A DNA stretch of 64,000 bases from contig OX393573.1 in NCBI GenBank assembly GCA_947652115.1, positions 12,732,862 to 12,796,861 on the forward strand. Direction: 5' to 3'. The notes under the pieces were generated by a model. The model had not been told where the DNA came from and ran no database searches. It saw only the letters and a list, made by a program, of their open reading frames with translations. The position numbers and the translations under genes are program-made. This stretch comes from Blastomussa wellsi. Its lineage: Eukaryota; Cnidaria; Anthozoa; Scleractinia; Plerogyridae. This document shows positions 53,436 to 64,000 of this stretch, one piece after another. Within the stretch, counting starts at the first letter, position 1; the number at the start of each line of letters is the position of its first letter.

Positions 53436-56400
53436 ATGGTTTCAACTATCCTAACCTTGATTCAACCTTTGATAGTGATCTTTGGTGCTTTTATAATCAC
53501 GGCGGTTACTGCATTCCTGATTTTTGTCCTTTTTGTGTGGAATGAACATAGGAGGTATAGCCATATTCCTGGGCCAAAGAGAAAGAGCTTTTTCGGTGGA
53601 AACATCTCAGACCTTGAAGACAAGGGAAAGCTGCATTGTGAAATATTGCTTGATTATGCGCTTGTGTATGGGCCTGTTTTTGTCTGGTGGTATCTTTTCA
53701 CGCCAATTGTGGTAGTCTCAAGTCCAGAGTTGATAAAATATGGGCTTATTACTCTTAATCTTCCCAAAGCCCATACAACGTATGACCAAGTAGCATATTT
53801 ATTTGGAAGGCATAGATTTCTTGGATCTGGCTTGTTTACTCAGCTAAACCACAACAAATGGAAGGAAAAGCGGCGTTTGATAAATCCAGCCTTTCACCGG
53901 GGCTACTTGAAAGATCTTGTACCACAGTTCAACTCTGTTGCAGATGCTTTCGTCGCCAAGTTATTAAAGGTTGCCGATGATAAAACTGTCGTTGACATGG
54001 CTGATGAATTTCAAAAAGTGACTTTAGATGTCATTGGTAAGGTAAGCATGCGGCCTCGCAACATTTCATTAATTTTAAAGTCTAAGGGAGTACTTCTATT
54101 TGCTATATAGTCATGTGTGATGTCTCAAAAGGAGTGGTTGTCATGACTGGTGTTTGACATAATTATTAAGTCCACTAATTAAGATCTGTATGTAGTCAGT
54201 ACCGGTAAATGTAAAGCACATCAAATGGCAATGTTGGTTAAATTGTTTCAATTTCACCGAACTACAATTTCTGTACATGGCAGGTCTGATGACTAAAGTC
54301 TCAAGTCTCAAAAGCCTCTTCAGCTTCAATACTTCCCTGGTTTTTCTAAGACTATTAAAGTTGAAGTTTTTGTTTACAATTTCCCAGGAAGGCCAAGTGG
54401 TTAGAGCATTGGACTTAAAATACATAACTTGTGGGTTCAAGTCTATTCTGACCACTATCTGGTGTTGTTCTCGGTAGCCCTGAGTTCAACTCCTCTGCTA
54501 GCTTGTAAATAGCCAACTGGTTTGCCTCCTGCAAGCTGGGATTCTTGACCCTGTTATGTTCATTTACAATATTTGTTTGTTTGTTTACATTGACCCTGAA
54601 AAGCAGAAGTGGGGAGTGGTCAGTTAAGTAATTATTATACTATATTATTATTTAGTTATGTGTTTCTTAATTTCCTCCTAGGCAGCTTTCAGCATGGATT
54701 TAAGGTGCTTAGACAATCCAAATAGTGAAGTCCATAATTGCCTTTTAAAGTGTTTGGAGGGTTATGAGGAGAGCTACAATCAGCCTCTTCTACGCCTGCC
54801 ATTTTACAAGCATTCATACCAAAACACTGTTTCTCAATCAGCGTTCATTTTACGCAAACTCGCCAAGGAATGGATACAAAATCGACAGCAAGCCATGAAA
54901 AATGGCCAGCATTCGCCAAATGATATACTAGGAATGATTCTAGCAGCTGATATGCAGACTGGACAGACTGTCGACATGGAGGATTTAGTTGATGAAGTGC
55001 TCACATTTTTCTTAGCAGGTATCGTTGATATCAAAGTTATTGTTGCTGGAGTTATGAGGGAGCCATTCTAAGCATGTTTCATTGACGGAGATGTGCACAT
55101 TTCCTGATGTCCAGATCGATTTCTGGACATCTGCATCACACTCACAGTATCAAGGACAGCATTGAATAATTGTGCTGCATAATTGAATAATTTTTTTATC
55201 TTTACAATCAATTTTTTGACAATCTCTGCCGGTGGTGATCTTAACAGCTGGGACTTTGACGATTTGTGAACAAACGATCAACAAGTTATTGTTTTACTGT
55301 CTTTTACTTTCTTTTGACTGGGTTATTTTCCGTTTTCATAAATAAATATACTTCATATTTGACTGCATTATGTGTTTTCTTTTATCGATGAGGACACTTA
55401 GTGATGCTTGTTAGAAAGAGTTTGTATCTCATTAGCAGTCAATCCTGGACATATCTCTGCATGTCCATGTTTGTTTCAAGTTTTCTCCAACTCTGTCCCC
55501 AAGGAATCCTTCCACTTAATTTCCACAAATTAGGCAACAAATGCTGTTGTTTTCTGCAAGTACCCACTTGGGTGGGACATATTATCTCCTGCTTCTTACA
55601 ATACTTCAGTCTTTCCTCCCAGATTCCTTAACCTTTGTTGCTCTTCGTAGTAACTCTCTCAATTATTATGTTTTGCAGGTCAAGACACAACAGCCAATCA
55701 ACTTAGCTTTGCTTTTCTAGAAACTCTTTTAAACGAAAAAATTGAGAACAGGTTGGTCTTCAGGATGATTAAACAGATTACTACAAATTGTAATTGTTAT
55801 ACCCCCGGTAATTATAACTGTTACATTTAAAATTTATAAATAGGCCATTTCCGAGTTCCCTTGAGCCTCTACTTCAAAGCGAGTCTAAGTGCGAAAGTTT
55901 TGTGATGGTAATTAGTTTTGCTTTCCATATGAATGAAAACTCATTTTCATTACAAAGACTTCGCACTTAGACTCGCCTTGAAATAGAGGCACAAGCGAAC
56001 TCGGAAATGGCCTATTACTTTTCACACTGTCAATCCATTTTAGGGCATATGTACATATTACAATTCTTAATTCAGTCCCAAGTTCAAATTAATTGATTGT
56101 GCATAGTGATTGTCAAAATATTAACCAGGGCTTATTTGAAATGTGAAAAAGTCCTATCCAGCAATTAATGACTAATTGGGTCATTTCTCTGAAAATGGTC
56201 ACTGTGCTACTAAAATCGCTGAGATCTTGCTGCAGATCGATGAGGTTCAAGATCTCGCCAAAATCTTCGTAAAAATTTTGTATGGGTATGCTTGCAGCCA
56301 TATAGTTACCAACAGGAGATAACATCACTTAATTATTAACCAGTCAATGGTTTGCCATTGGATCACAGGCTCAAGTAATTTCACAAATTGTTAAGTTAAG

Positions 56401-57460
56401 GGCCTCCACAGACGAGACGATTAGTTGTCGACAACTATTTTGTTATCAACAACTAAATGTTATCGACAACTATCCGTGTCTGATGCAAGCATTCCACACA
56501 CTGGGTTGTTAGTTGTCGATGTCTTAAGTCAGGCCAACGAGAGCTTGGAAACTAAAGTTTAGTACGCATGCTCAGTTGTAATAGTTGTTGACAACTAAAC
56601 CAACGATTTCCACACACTGGAAAAAACGGGAAAACGGTCAAAAATGTCACTGTCGACAACTGTTAGTTGTCGACAACTAAAGCAGTTTCCCTTTTGAAAA
56701 GGGAAACTGCTTAGTTGTCAACAACTTACAATTTTTGTATTTAGTTGTCGACAACTCGTCTCACAGATGATGTTTTTTGGTTGTCGACGACATTTGGTTG
56801 TTGATAAAAAATAGTTGTCGACAGCTAATCGCCTTGTTTGTGGAGGCCCTTAGTCTGCATTCAAGCCTAGTGGTCTATTAGGCCAGATCTAGAGCTGATC
56901 CCTTTTTCTGTAGTACATGTATTAACATTAGAATGTGATTTCATTTTAGGTTACTTTCAGAAATTGGCAACGTCCTAGGAACAAAACAAACTGTTGAATT
57001 TGATAACATTACCGACCTAGAGTACCTTGGGCAGACCCTCAAGGAAAGCCTCCGCAAACATCCACCAGCTTCCGGAACAATGCGGATGACGACAAAGCCA
57101 GAGATGTTTGGACTGTTTAAAATTCCCAAAGGAACAAAAATGAACTTTTCCATCTTTGCATCCCACCATTTGCCGCAGAACTGGGACAATCCTGCGAGCT
57201 TTATTCCAGACAGGTTTTCAGCTGGTAACAAAACCAAGATCTCGAACTTTGTATACTTCCCATTTTCTTGTGGACCAAGGGTATGCATTGGCAATGTTTT
57301 CTCCTCCCTCAATGCAACAATTCTCATGGCACGCCTTTTTCAAAAATTTAAGTTCCAGTTAGTCCCTGGGCAGACTACGGTGCAGCGAGAATCAAAACTG
57401 ACACTAAGACCGAAAAATGGAGTACTTTGTACTGTCCAGGAAAGATATGCATTGAACTGA
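53436..57460 (+). CDS. CYP46A-like cytochrome P450
   Basis: Exons: 53436-54041, 54682-55018, 55679-55751, 56950-57460, all GT-AG with agreeing phase, giving 508 residues (human CYP46A1 is 500). The ATG at 53436 opens a hydrophobic N-terminal anchor (LIVIFGAFIITAVTAFLIFV) before the proline hinge IPGPKRKSFFGGN. Conserved parts: LNHNKWKEKRRLINPAFH (helix C WxxxR), FFLAGQDTTANQLSFAF (helix I, spanning exons 2 and 3), KESLR (helix K ExxR), NPASFIPDRF and the haem loop FSCGPRVCIG with its cysteine ligand. The C-terminal LVPGQ...LTLRPKNGVLCT matches the CYP46 family. It is an ER-membrane monooxygenase; CYP46A1 hydroxylates cholesterol at C24, but the coral substrate is inferred only. No downstream start fits better. 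Confidence 0.92.
54393..54612 (+). mobile_element. tRNA-derived SINE, family C, in P450 intron 1
   Basis: A-box-like AAGTGGTTAGAGCATTGGAC and B-box-like TGGGTTCAAGTCT are followed by CTGAGTTCAACTCCTCTGCT and a TTTGTTTGTTTAC tail-like stretch. It has the same orientation as the gene. Confidence 0.65.
55839..56015. mobile_element. Palindromic MITE, family P, copy 2 (P450 intron 3)
   Basis: The ends are AATAGGCCATTTCCGAGTTC and GAACTCGGAAATGGCCTATT. It is almost identical along its length to 42235-42412. It is flanked by TTTATA and ACTT, and no clear target duplication is visible. Confidence 0.85.
56400..56849. mobile_element. DNA element packed with GTTGTCGACAAC palindromes
   Basis: The ends are GGGCCTCCACAGACGAGACG and the inverse GTTTGTGGAGGCCC. 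Inside are many copies of TTAGTTGTCGACAACTAA or close variants in both orientations. The flanks read TTAA (left) and TTAG (right), compatible with a TTAA target site. It lies in P450 intron 3. Confidence 0.75.
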
Positions 57461-60400
57461 TCACAGTTTAATTATAGCAAGGAGCTCAAATGGTCAGGGG
57501 TGACCATTGGCCATCAACAGATGTACTTCTAATTGATTCACATTCCTTAATGCAGACAATCAATATAGGCAAGGAATCCTTCAGTCTTAAGCAAAGTAAA
57601 TTAGAACCATGATCTTGGTTTGGAAATCTGATTTTCATTAACATTAGATTTTAAGTACAATTTATTTCTGAGAGTGTTTCATCACATTTCCAAACACCGT
57701 AAAGTGAAGACTTTACCTATTTGTTTTAGATTCATTCATTATACGTAATTTGTTTTCTAGAAGTGGGCATTGCTTTGACCTGCTATCTAGCTGTTGTTTT
57801 TAGTGCCAACAACATGACTTTTTTCGGTGAGGTAGTGGGTGACTGGCACAATGATTTTGTTAATTTTAGTGCTTGAATCAAGATCAATTAACTGGAAAAC
57901 CATTTGGTGGATGAAGTCAAGAAATTGCAATATTGTAGAAGATAATTAAAGAAGTCACCTCTCCAAGTTTTAGGTTCGTGCGTTGTTCCAAACTTCGGAT
58001 ATTCGCCTAAATGTTGTGCAAAAAGTTTATAGATCCCAGTATGGAACTGCCATGTTGGTGTACAACTTTGGTACACCAATATGGCGGTTGGGAAATGGTG
58101 TAAACATCTGGAACTTACTTTGGTTATCTAAGCAACTGATTATTTGTACTGAACATACAAACATTTACATAAACACGCTTTTACTTCTCAAATGGCTAAA
58201 AATCCCAAGATAATTATATATTTTTTGACAAACACGATCATAAGTCTATGTCATGCACTGCCATAACTCTGAAATTCAAAATGCACTGGTTTCCAAACGA
58301 AGCATGCTATTGAGCTGAAAAATTGTAAACATGTAAAATTGGCACCTCTTCTGCCTGATGACGATAAAAACTTTGGTGGCTCTTTAATTTTGGATTTTAG
58401 AATTTCATGACGTCACGTGCAGGCCAAGAATTGTGAAGAAGAGCTTCCCGTAACCGACTGTGGGTCGTCTGTCAGCCGACAGGTTATCGACAGCCAAATC
58501 TGAATCCAGATTTCAAAATTCAAACCCCGAGAAGTAGTTCACAGCAAGAATCTAGCTGCCTTACCCCCTCTGGACAGCATTCATAAGTACTGAAAACATA
58601 AAAATCAGTTCACTCCTGTTTTTGACTTTTGTAAAGCTCTATATGTTAAAATAGAGCAAGAAAATAAAAGTGCAATGTACGCTTCAGTTGACAGATTGAC
58701 AGAGAGCACATCTTGAAAAAGTCGGCAAACTATTTCAAGCTTGTTGCTCATAAGCTGTTCCAGTCTCAGCTTCTTCAACTGTAATTACCATAACACGTAT
58801 TTCAGGTACTTTTGAGGGGTGGCTTAAATGATGGGTGTGGCTTATTAGATAATAACAGGATATGGTAACTTAAAGGAGCTACGTCACAGAAACTCATTTT
58901 GTTGTTGTCATTCGAAACAATCCTTGTATAATTTCAGCATTTTATTATCCCATTGGTGTTTATCGGCATTAGATTTCCTTCAATTTGAAAGTAAATGGGA
59001 AAATGACTTCAAATGCCGTGACACAACTCCTTTAATTTCAGCAATTCTCTAATTTCTGCATACAGTATAGTAGTGTCATTCATTTACGCAACCAATGACA
59101 TAAGTGTAATAACATTTCAAACTAAACTTTCAAAATTTAGATAAAGCCTTTAATTTAAAAAACAGGAAGGCTGATTTAATGGTATTAAACAAAGGGAATA
59201 TTGTGCTGCGTAGAAAGCACTTTATTCTGATGGGGGATGGGTGGGGAAGACTACCCCCCACCCCACCCCATCGTTTAAAAAAAGACAGGCTGGCTTAATG
59301 GTAATGGGATTTATGGTACCCTTGTTTTATTTTTGGTTTAATGTTACTTGGCTTTCTTGTCATTGTTGTTTTATAACTCTGCAAAAGGACTTCAGGCATT
59401 GTGACACTAAGCCCCTTTTAATAAACTAAGAATCCCTGCTGTAGACAACACTATTATAATTTAAAAATAGTACAATTATCATGAACTAACTTATTTTGTG
59501 AACTATGTTACATGATACCGCAGCATTCTATATACCACACAAAAAGTCCAGTCGTAACAAAAAGCGATATATGAAATTTCATATTTTGGTCTTCTGCCAA
59601 TCAGAAAGGTGGGATTATTTGTCACACTGTTATCAGGATAAACCATCTAATTAATTCTCTTTCACTTTCAAGGTTAAGATTTCGTTAATTAATGGTTTAA
59701 AAATATATGCCCTTGCTTTGAAGTGTGCACACTGGAAAGAAAATGCCACGCAAGTGAAAGTTGTTGGAGTTTTATCAATAATTTGAGCCTATACATCTTC
59801 AAGGGGAAGAGATTGCCCACCACTAAATCTGTGGTTTTGAAAAACATTCCCCGCTGAAGCTTTAGCTGAGAAGCTTTTCTTTGAATATTACATGACAAGA
59901 ATATTAATTATAAGCCTGCATAACGTCCCAAAGAGCAGGCATAGATACGATTTTGTCGTCAGAAATATAATCCATTGGAAACTACTTGTTCAGTGTTAGC
60001 GAAATCTCAACATCATCTGGGAAAAAATCAAACAAATCGTGTATTTATCTCGAGAAATCTTGCATATTTATGCACCGACAACTGTTATCAAAGTCGGCAC
60101 CGCAAGCGCCATTCCAAGGGGTTATAAAGGTTTCCTTGTGCGAGGCCACGCGGGTTGAATATTTTCAACTTTACTTCTTGACTAAGAAAAGTTGAGTTTC
60201 GATAAAGGCCTATTTTAAGGCAAACACTTCAGAGGCAAAGAATTTGGGAAAAAACAGTGAAGACAATTGTAATAAAGCAGACAAACCGAACATCCTGTCA
60301 ATCTAAATTAATCACAGCTGCGCCGAAATTACTCGCTCTTCGCGCTTGAACAATATATGTACAGTTGTAAAAGTTGTTCCATGTTGCTCACTACTGAAAT

Positions 60401-61513
60401 GTGTCGTAGAGTCGTTTCGGTGACGTCCGCTGCCATCCTAGCCTGTCTTTCAACCCAACAGAACGGCGAAAAGCCGCAAGACATTCGACCGCCTTTTTCA
60501 TTCCGCTGCGGAACGAGCTTTCGCTTCAGACAACCTTGTGCTAATTTAAAGGGCTGCATACACCACTTAACAACATGCATAATGTCGAGTCAAGTAGCAC
60601 TGAGAATGTTTAAAAATTACCTCAAAGGCTTATTTATTACAAAAAAACGGGCCAACTTTGCCAGCCTCCTTCACATCCAGTGCGTTTTCGAAAACGAGAG
60701 CGTTAACATTGTGAATAATTGAATGCCCGAAGGCACAAATTATTGATGGTATTCTAACGTAAAAAAATCCGCTACATTAACCCTATAAATACCTCCCAGT
60801 TGCCCTGTTTTCTTTCTTGGAGTTACAATAAAACTTCAGAAAGATTATCGATTCTAAACCTGTCAACTAACTTTAGAAAATTACCCTACATTTCTTATTT
60901 CGAACACAAAAAATCCTTATTGAAGGTGGACGTGAACAAGAAACTTACATAGCAACTTGCACTGTGTTTCTTAAAAATCGTAACTTAAATTTTTGCATGT
61001 ATATATATATACTTGTATTATACAGTCATGTCTTTAAAATGATATATCGACACTCTTACAGTAAAAATAACATAGCTTAAAAAATCATACGTCTTTCATA
61101 TCATGTACAAAAAAACCTGCAAAATTGTTATGGGGCAAATTTACCATGAGTCGAAGATATGATTACATTAACCGCTAGTCATAACCTCAAAATATACGAA
61201 AATAAATTTGTCGCAGCGGATTTCGCTTCTACACAAAACCGCAAAACTACCAAATCACGAGAAAAGGCCTTCGTTTAACCTTTTGATTACGAGAAAACTA
61301 ATTTCGGGCGCGATTTTCTCCAAGCAGGACCGATGACCCGAGTTTTTAATCGATATGACGCTAGAGTAAAATCTTGCTTTTTTTTCTGGCCTAATCTCGA
61401 TCGCGTACTCTATTTCCATGCCTCTTTCAAGGCACGTATTATAATACCTCGGTAGAAAAAGTCGCTGATGTCGATTCGGAAAAAAGTTCAGTTTACAAAA
61501 TATATAACTTCGT
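57461..61513. other. Intergenic DNA between convergent P450 and syndecan-like genes
   Basis: The two genes converge here, so both 3' UTRs should lie in this stretch. A short palindrome TTGGTGTAC-AACTTT-GGTACACCAA lies at about 58053-58078. A C-rich tract (CCCCCCACCCCACCCC) lies near 59255. None of the open frames (for example 60357-60722) resembles a protein. Confidence 0.4.
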
Positions 61514-62185
61514 TCAAACGAAAGCTTCTTTCCCTGTGTCGCCTTGTAGTTTATACGTGTCTTTGTAGCCCACATCGCTTAAAGCGTAGCTTCCTTCATC
61601 TCTCTTCCGGAGACGATACACAAGGAATGCTATCAGGATAACTGCGCAAACAGCTCCAACGACAACTGCCGCAATCACTTCAGTGGTCAAAACTCTAAAC
61701 ACGCTCTTTTCATCGACTCGCTCTTCAGCGTTCGGGGAATCTGGCTCGTTCGGCGGATCGGTTTCCACTGAGACACCACCACCAATCATGTCTTCGCCAT
61801 CTCCATCCGTTGGTTCATCTGTTGGTCCATCTGTTTCTTCTGTCGTTTCTTCTGGCGTTTCTGTGATTTCGTTGTTGATTGTAGTGGTCTTTTCAGTTGC
61901 GGTGGTTGTTTCTTCGTTGGTCGGACTTACAACAGAAACGTCGACAATAGAAGGTTCGCCACTAGCACTGCCACTTTCGTCGGACACAACAGAACCATAA
62001 TCACCCTCGTCGTCTCCTTCACCATCAGAATTATCTACCGGTTTACTGCTCTCAGCGTTTTCTGAAACCTGGCCGTCACTGTCTCCATCAATGTCAATTG
62101 TGCCATCGAAGTCCGCCATAGTGCGTTCGCTCGCAAACGCAACGCCGAGGACGAAAATCGCCAACAGAAGCAATTTAGGCTTCAT
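61514..62185 (-). CDS. Syndecan-like single-pass membrane proteoglycan
   Basis: This single-exon ORF has 223 residues. The ATG is followed by a signal peptide (KLLLLAIFVLGVAFAS). The ectodomain is acidic with Ser-Gly sites in acidic context (EGDYGSVV, DESGSASGEP), typical of glycosaminoglycan attachment, then a Thr/Glu-rich stalk and a transmembrane helix (VIAAVVVGAVCAVILIAFLV). The tail starts YRLRKRDEGSYALSD, matching the conserved C1 region of syndecans (R-M-K/R-K-K-D-E-G-S-Y). It ends KEAFV where classical syndecans end EFYA, so the C2 PDZ-binding end differs but still finishes on a hydrophobic residue. The role in matrix adhesion is inferred. It could alternatively be a neurexin- or glycophorin-tail-like protein. 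Confidence 0.75.
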   Translation of the reverse strand: MKPKLLLLAIFVLGVAFASERTMADFDGTIDIDGDSDGQVSENAESSKPVDNSDGEGDDEGDYGSVVSDESGSASGEPSIVDVSVVSPTNEETTTATEKTTTINNEITETPEETTEETDGPTDEPTDGDGEDMIGGGVSVETDPPNEPDSPNAEERVDEKSVFRVLTTEVIAAVVVGAVCAVILIAFLVYRLRKRDEGSYALSDVGYKDTYKLQGDTGKEAFV

Positions 62186-64000
62186 ATTCGTTCCAAATGT
62201 TCTTTATCCTCTTTGAAATGATTTCCCTCTTTGATCGAGGTGAACTGAAGAAGAAAATCCAGCAAAAAAACGTCGAAAACTGCCACAAAACTTTCCAGCC
62301 TTGATGCAAGGAGACGAATGCTTAATGAAGCTTTTCTGACAGTGCCATCCTTGTGCATTCTTCAGGGCAAGTCTGTCAATCAAATGACATCACGTCCGGC
62401 ATGTGCTATTTGCGGGTAGACCAATCATCGGAAACTTTTGCGTCAAAGGGGCACAACACCCCGCCTTGTAGAAAATAATTACCCGAAAGACAATATAGAG
62501 ACAATAACCGCCCAACCAGCATTTGATGAAATTAAATCGGAGTATCTCACGAATTTCGTCACGTCGCTCCGGGAATCTCCCGATAGTTTCGACATACCAT
62601 ACCCCGGAAGATCATAATCCGAAAAAATATTACTGAAGGTGAAAAAATTACCAAATTTCCGGTAAAAGGAAAAAAGTAATAACATATTTATAAATTAGAA
62701 TACATACACGAGTTTACAAAAATAATAATCAAAATAAATTCAAACCGCAAACAGAATATATTTGAAGAAATCGATTCCTGCCCGCTGACAAGTTTGTTTG
62801 GTCTCTAGACCTAAATTTAACGTTTGTATCGCTTATTAGCTCTACCCGTTATAAGTTTAGTTTAATGGGATCCTGATTCGATTTATAAGCATGTAAAAAC
62901 ACATGAGCTATGATCCATTCGGAGAGGGGAGGGGTGTTTCCTAATTCAGCGGCTTATCTCATTAAATACGTTTTCTGAATATTGTTCTGTTTTTCTTATT
63001 TTCTTTAGTTCTTCGTGGACAGTTAAAAACAGTTCATCATAATCCTGATCGTATCTTTGGGAACTTTTCCTTAATTGTACGATTTCTCAAACACCCTACC
63101 CTCCCTCCTCCCTCTGCTCAACAATCCACCCCTCCCCTGCCTACAGAAGGCGCTTTGTTCGCTCAGTATTTCTAGAACGTATCTTTTAAGTAGGAAATAG
63201 GCTACTTTCATCCTCTGCAAACCAAATTCAGCTACAATATTCGTGCGTAATCTTTACTCCTGACACACAGTTCTTTCTAATGAATATGATGAGCGTTGAC
63301 ATTGTCGAATCTCCCCTGCGGCGCGAAACAGTGGAAATGAATTCACCACCTCGCCAGAATGACATCGCGTGGTTTGCGTGGGGTGCGCGCGTGGGCGATT
63401 TAGTATTCGCTCCAGGTTGTTCTTGCTCTTTCTTCAGTAAACAACTCAGACTCCTTGTAGCAGACACGTTGTTGCAGAAGCGGGTATAAATTTACAGGTA
63501 ATTGTGATAGAATGAGGAAGTACATGTAACATGGGCCGGGGTGTGTTTCAAGTTTCAACTATGATTTGTTTTTTAAACATTTTCTGCGTGCATTTGAGGA
63601 AGTGGGTTGCGGTTTTTCAGCCGTTCATTGAAAAAGGTTGCGACCATATAAGGGTTGCTATATATAGTTTCAAATTATTTCCGCAAACCTGGAAGTCTAA
63701 ACATTTACAAAGGCTTGTATTGTACTGTCCGTTTGAATAATCTAATGTAGCCAGGTTCAGCTGCTTTTCTTTAAGGGGACCGACAATTTAACTTTTGATG
63801 GGAGGGGGGAGAGTGGGTGAGTAGGAAGATAAAAATTTGCGTGCAGCGCAAATGGAGGAAAAATGTTACAAACGGATAAAATTATCCTGCAGAGCACTGA
63901 GAAGGAAAAAAACAAAAAACCTGCGCACCAGGTTTCTAGAAAACAATTCTTACAGATCCACCACCTGCCCCAGAAAGCCCCCCTCCCGAAAGGCTATCCC
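62186..64000. other. Upstream region of the syndecan-like gene, no further gene
   Basis: A CAATCAAATGACATCACG stretch near 62378 and a CCAATCATCGG near 62421 are possible CRE/CCAAT-like promoter words 190-240 bases before the start codon. From 62460 on the DNA is AT-rich with C-rich patches (about 63095-63140). The open frames at 63228-63489 and 63531-63740 have no recognisable features. Confidence 0.35.

Noticed and set aside
60357..60722. Plus-strand 121-residue open frame with several cysteines
   Set aside because: Irregular composition, no signal peptide or domain, and no homology that I recognise.
62186..64000. CRISPR arrays, operons or bacterial ribosome-binding sites, here or elsewhere in the window
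   Set aside because: Nothing of this type was seen; tandem repeats in the window lack spacer structure and the genes are spliced eukaryotic genes.

Overview
The window is animal nuclear DNA, almost certainly from a cnidarian and most likely a stony coral or close anthozoan relative. The genes have many introns with GT-AG splice sites, AT-rich introns and dense short inverted-repeat elements. The gene content (a skeletal-organic-matrix-like PAN/EGF/fibrinogen-type protein, a TLDc fragment, a glycosyltransferase plus ankyrin remnant of the kind linked to coral innate-immune genes) also fits. I cannot name the species.

Four genes could be read from start to stop by joining exons with compatible splice phase. 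(1) 10843-16262 (+): a secreted protein with a PAN/apple-like module, four intact EGF exons, two broken EGF exons and a fibrinogen/intelectin-like C-terminal exon; 568 residues without the broken exons. (2) 31487-49049 (-): folliculin-interacting protein (FNIP), 24 exons over 17.5 kb, 1028 residues, including one GC-AG intron. (3) 53436-57460 (+): a CYP46A-like cytochrome P450, 4 exons, 508 residues. (4) 61514-62185 (-): a single-exon syndecan-like membrane proteoglycan.

The rest is a repeat-rich landscape with decayed coding pieces. These are a TLDc exon cut off by an (AAT)n tract (4285-4534), a frameshifted gag-like ORF (about 16969-17531), an RPA-like OB-fold/zinc-ribbon ORF with a stop inside the ribbon (19713-20795), a 5'-truncated non-LTR retrotransposon (22941-24250), an ankyrin exon (25089-25702) and a frameshifted GT4-type glycosyltransferase exon (26972-28004). 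There are at least fifteen inverted-repeat or MITE-like elements and several tRNA-derived SINEs. Related copies sit in introns of both FNIP and the P450.

The genes do not form an operon-like unit; this is an ordinary metazoan stretch. The points most worth attention are the Cys-rich FNIP exon that shares an exact 23-nt string with a retroelement in the preceding intron, the possible FNIP cassette exon, and the EGF exon array caught while duplicating and decaying, including a 40-bp foldback insertion with a 9-bp target duplication.
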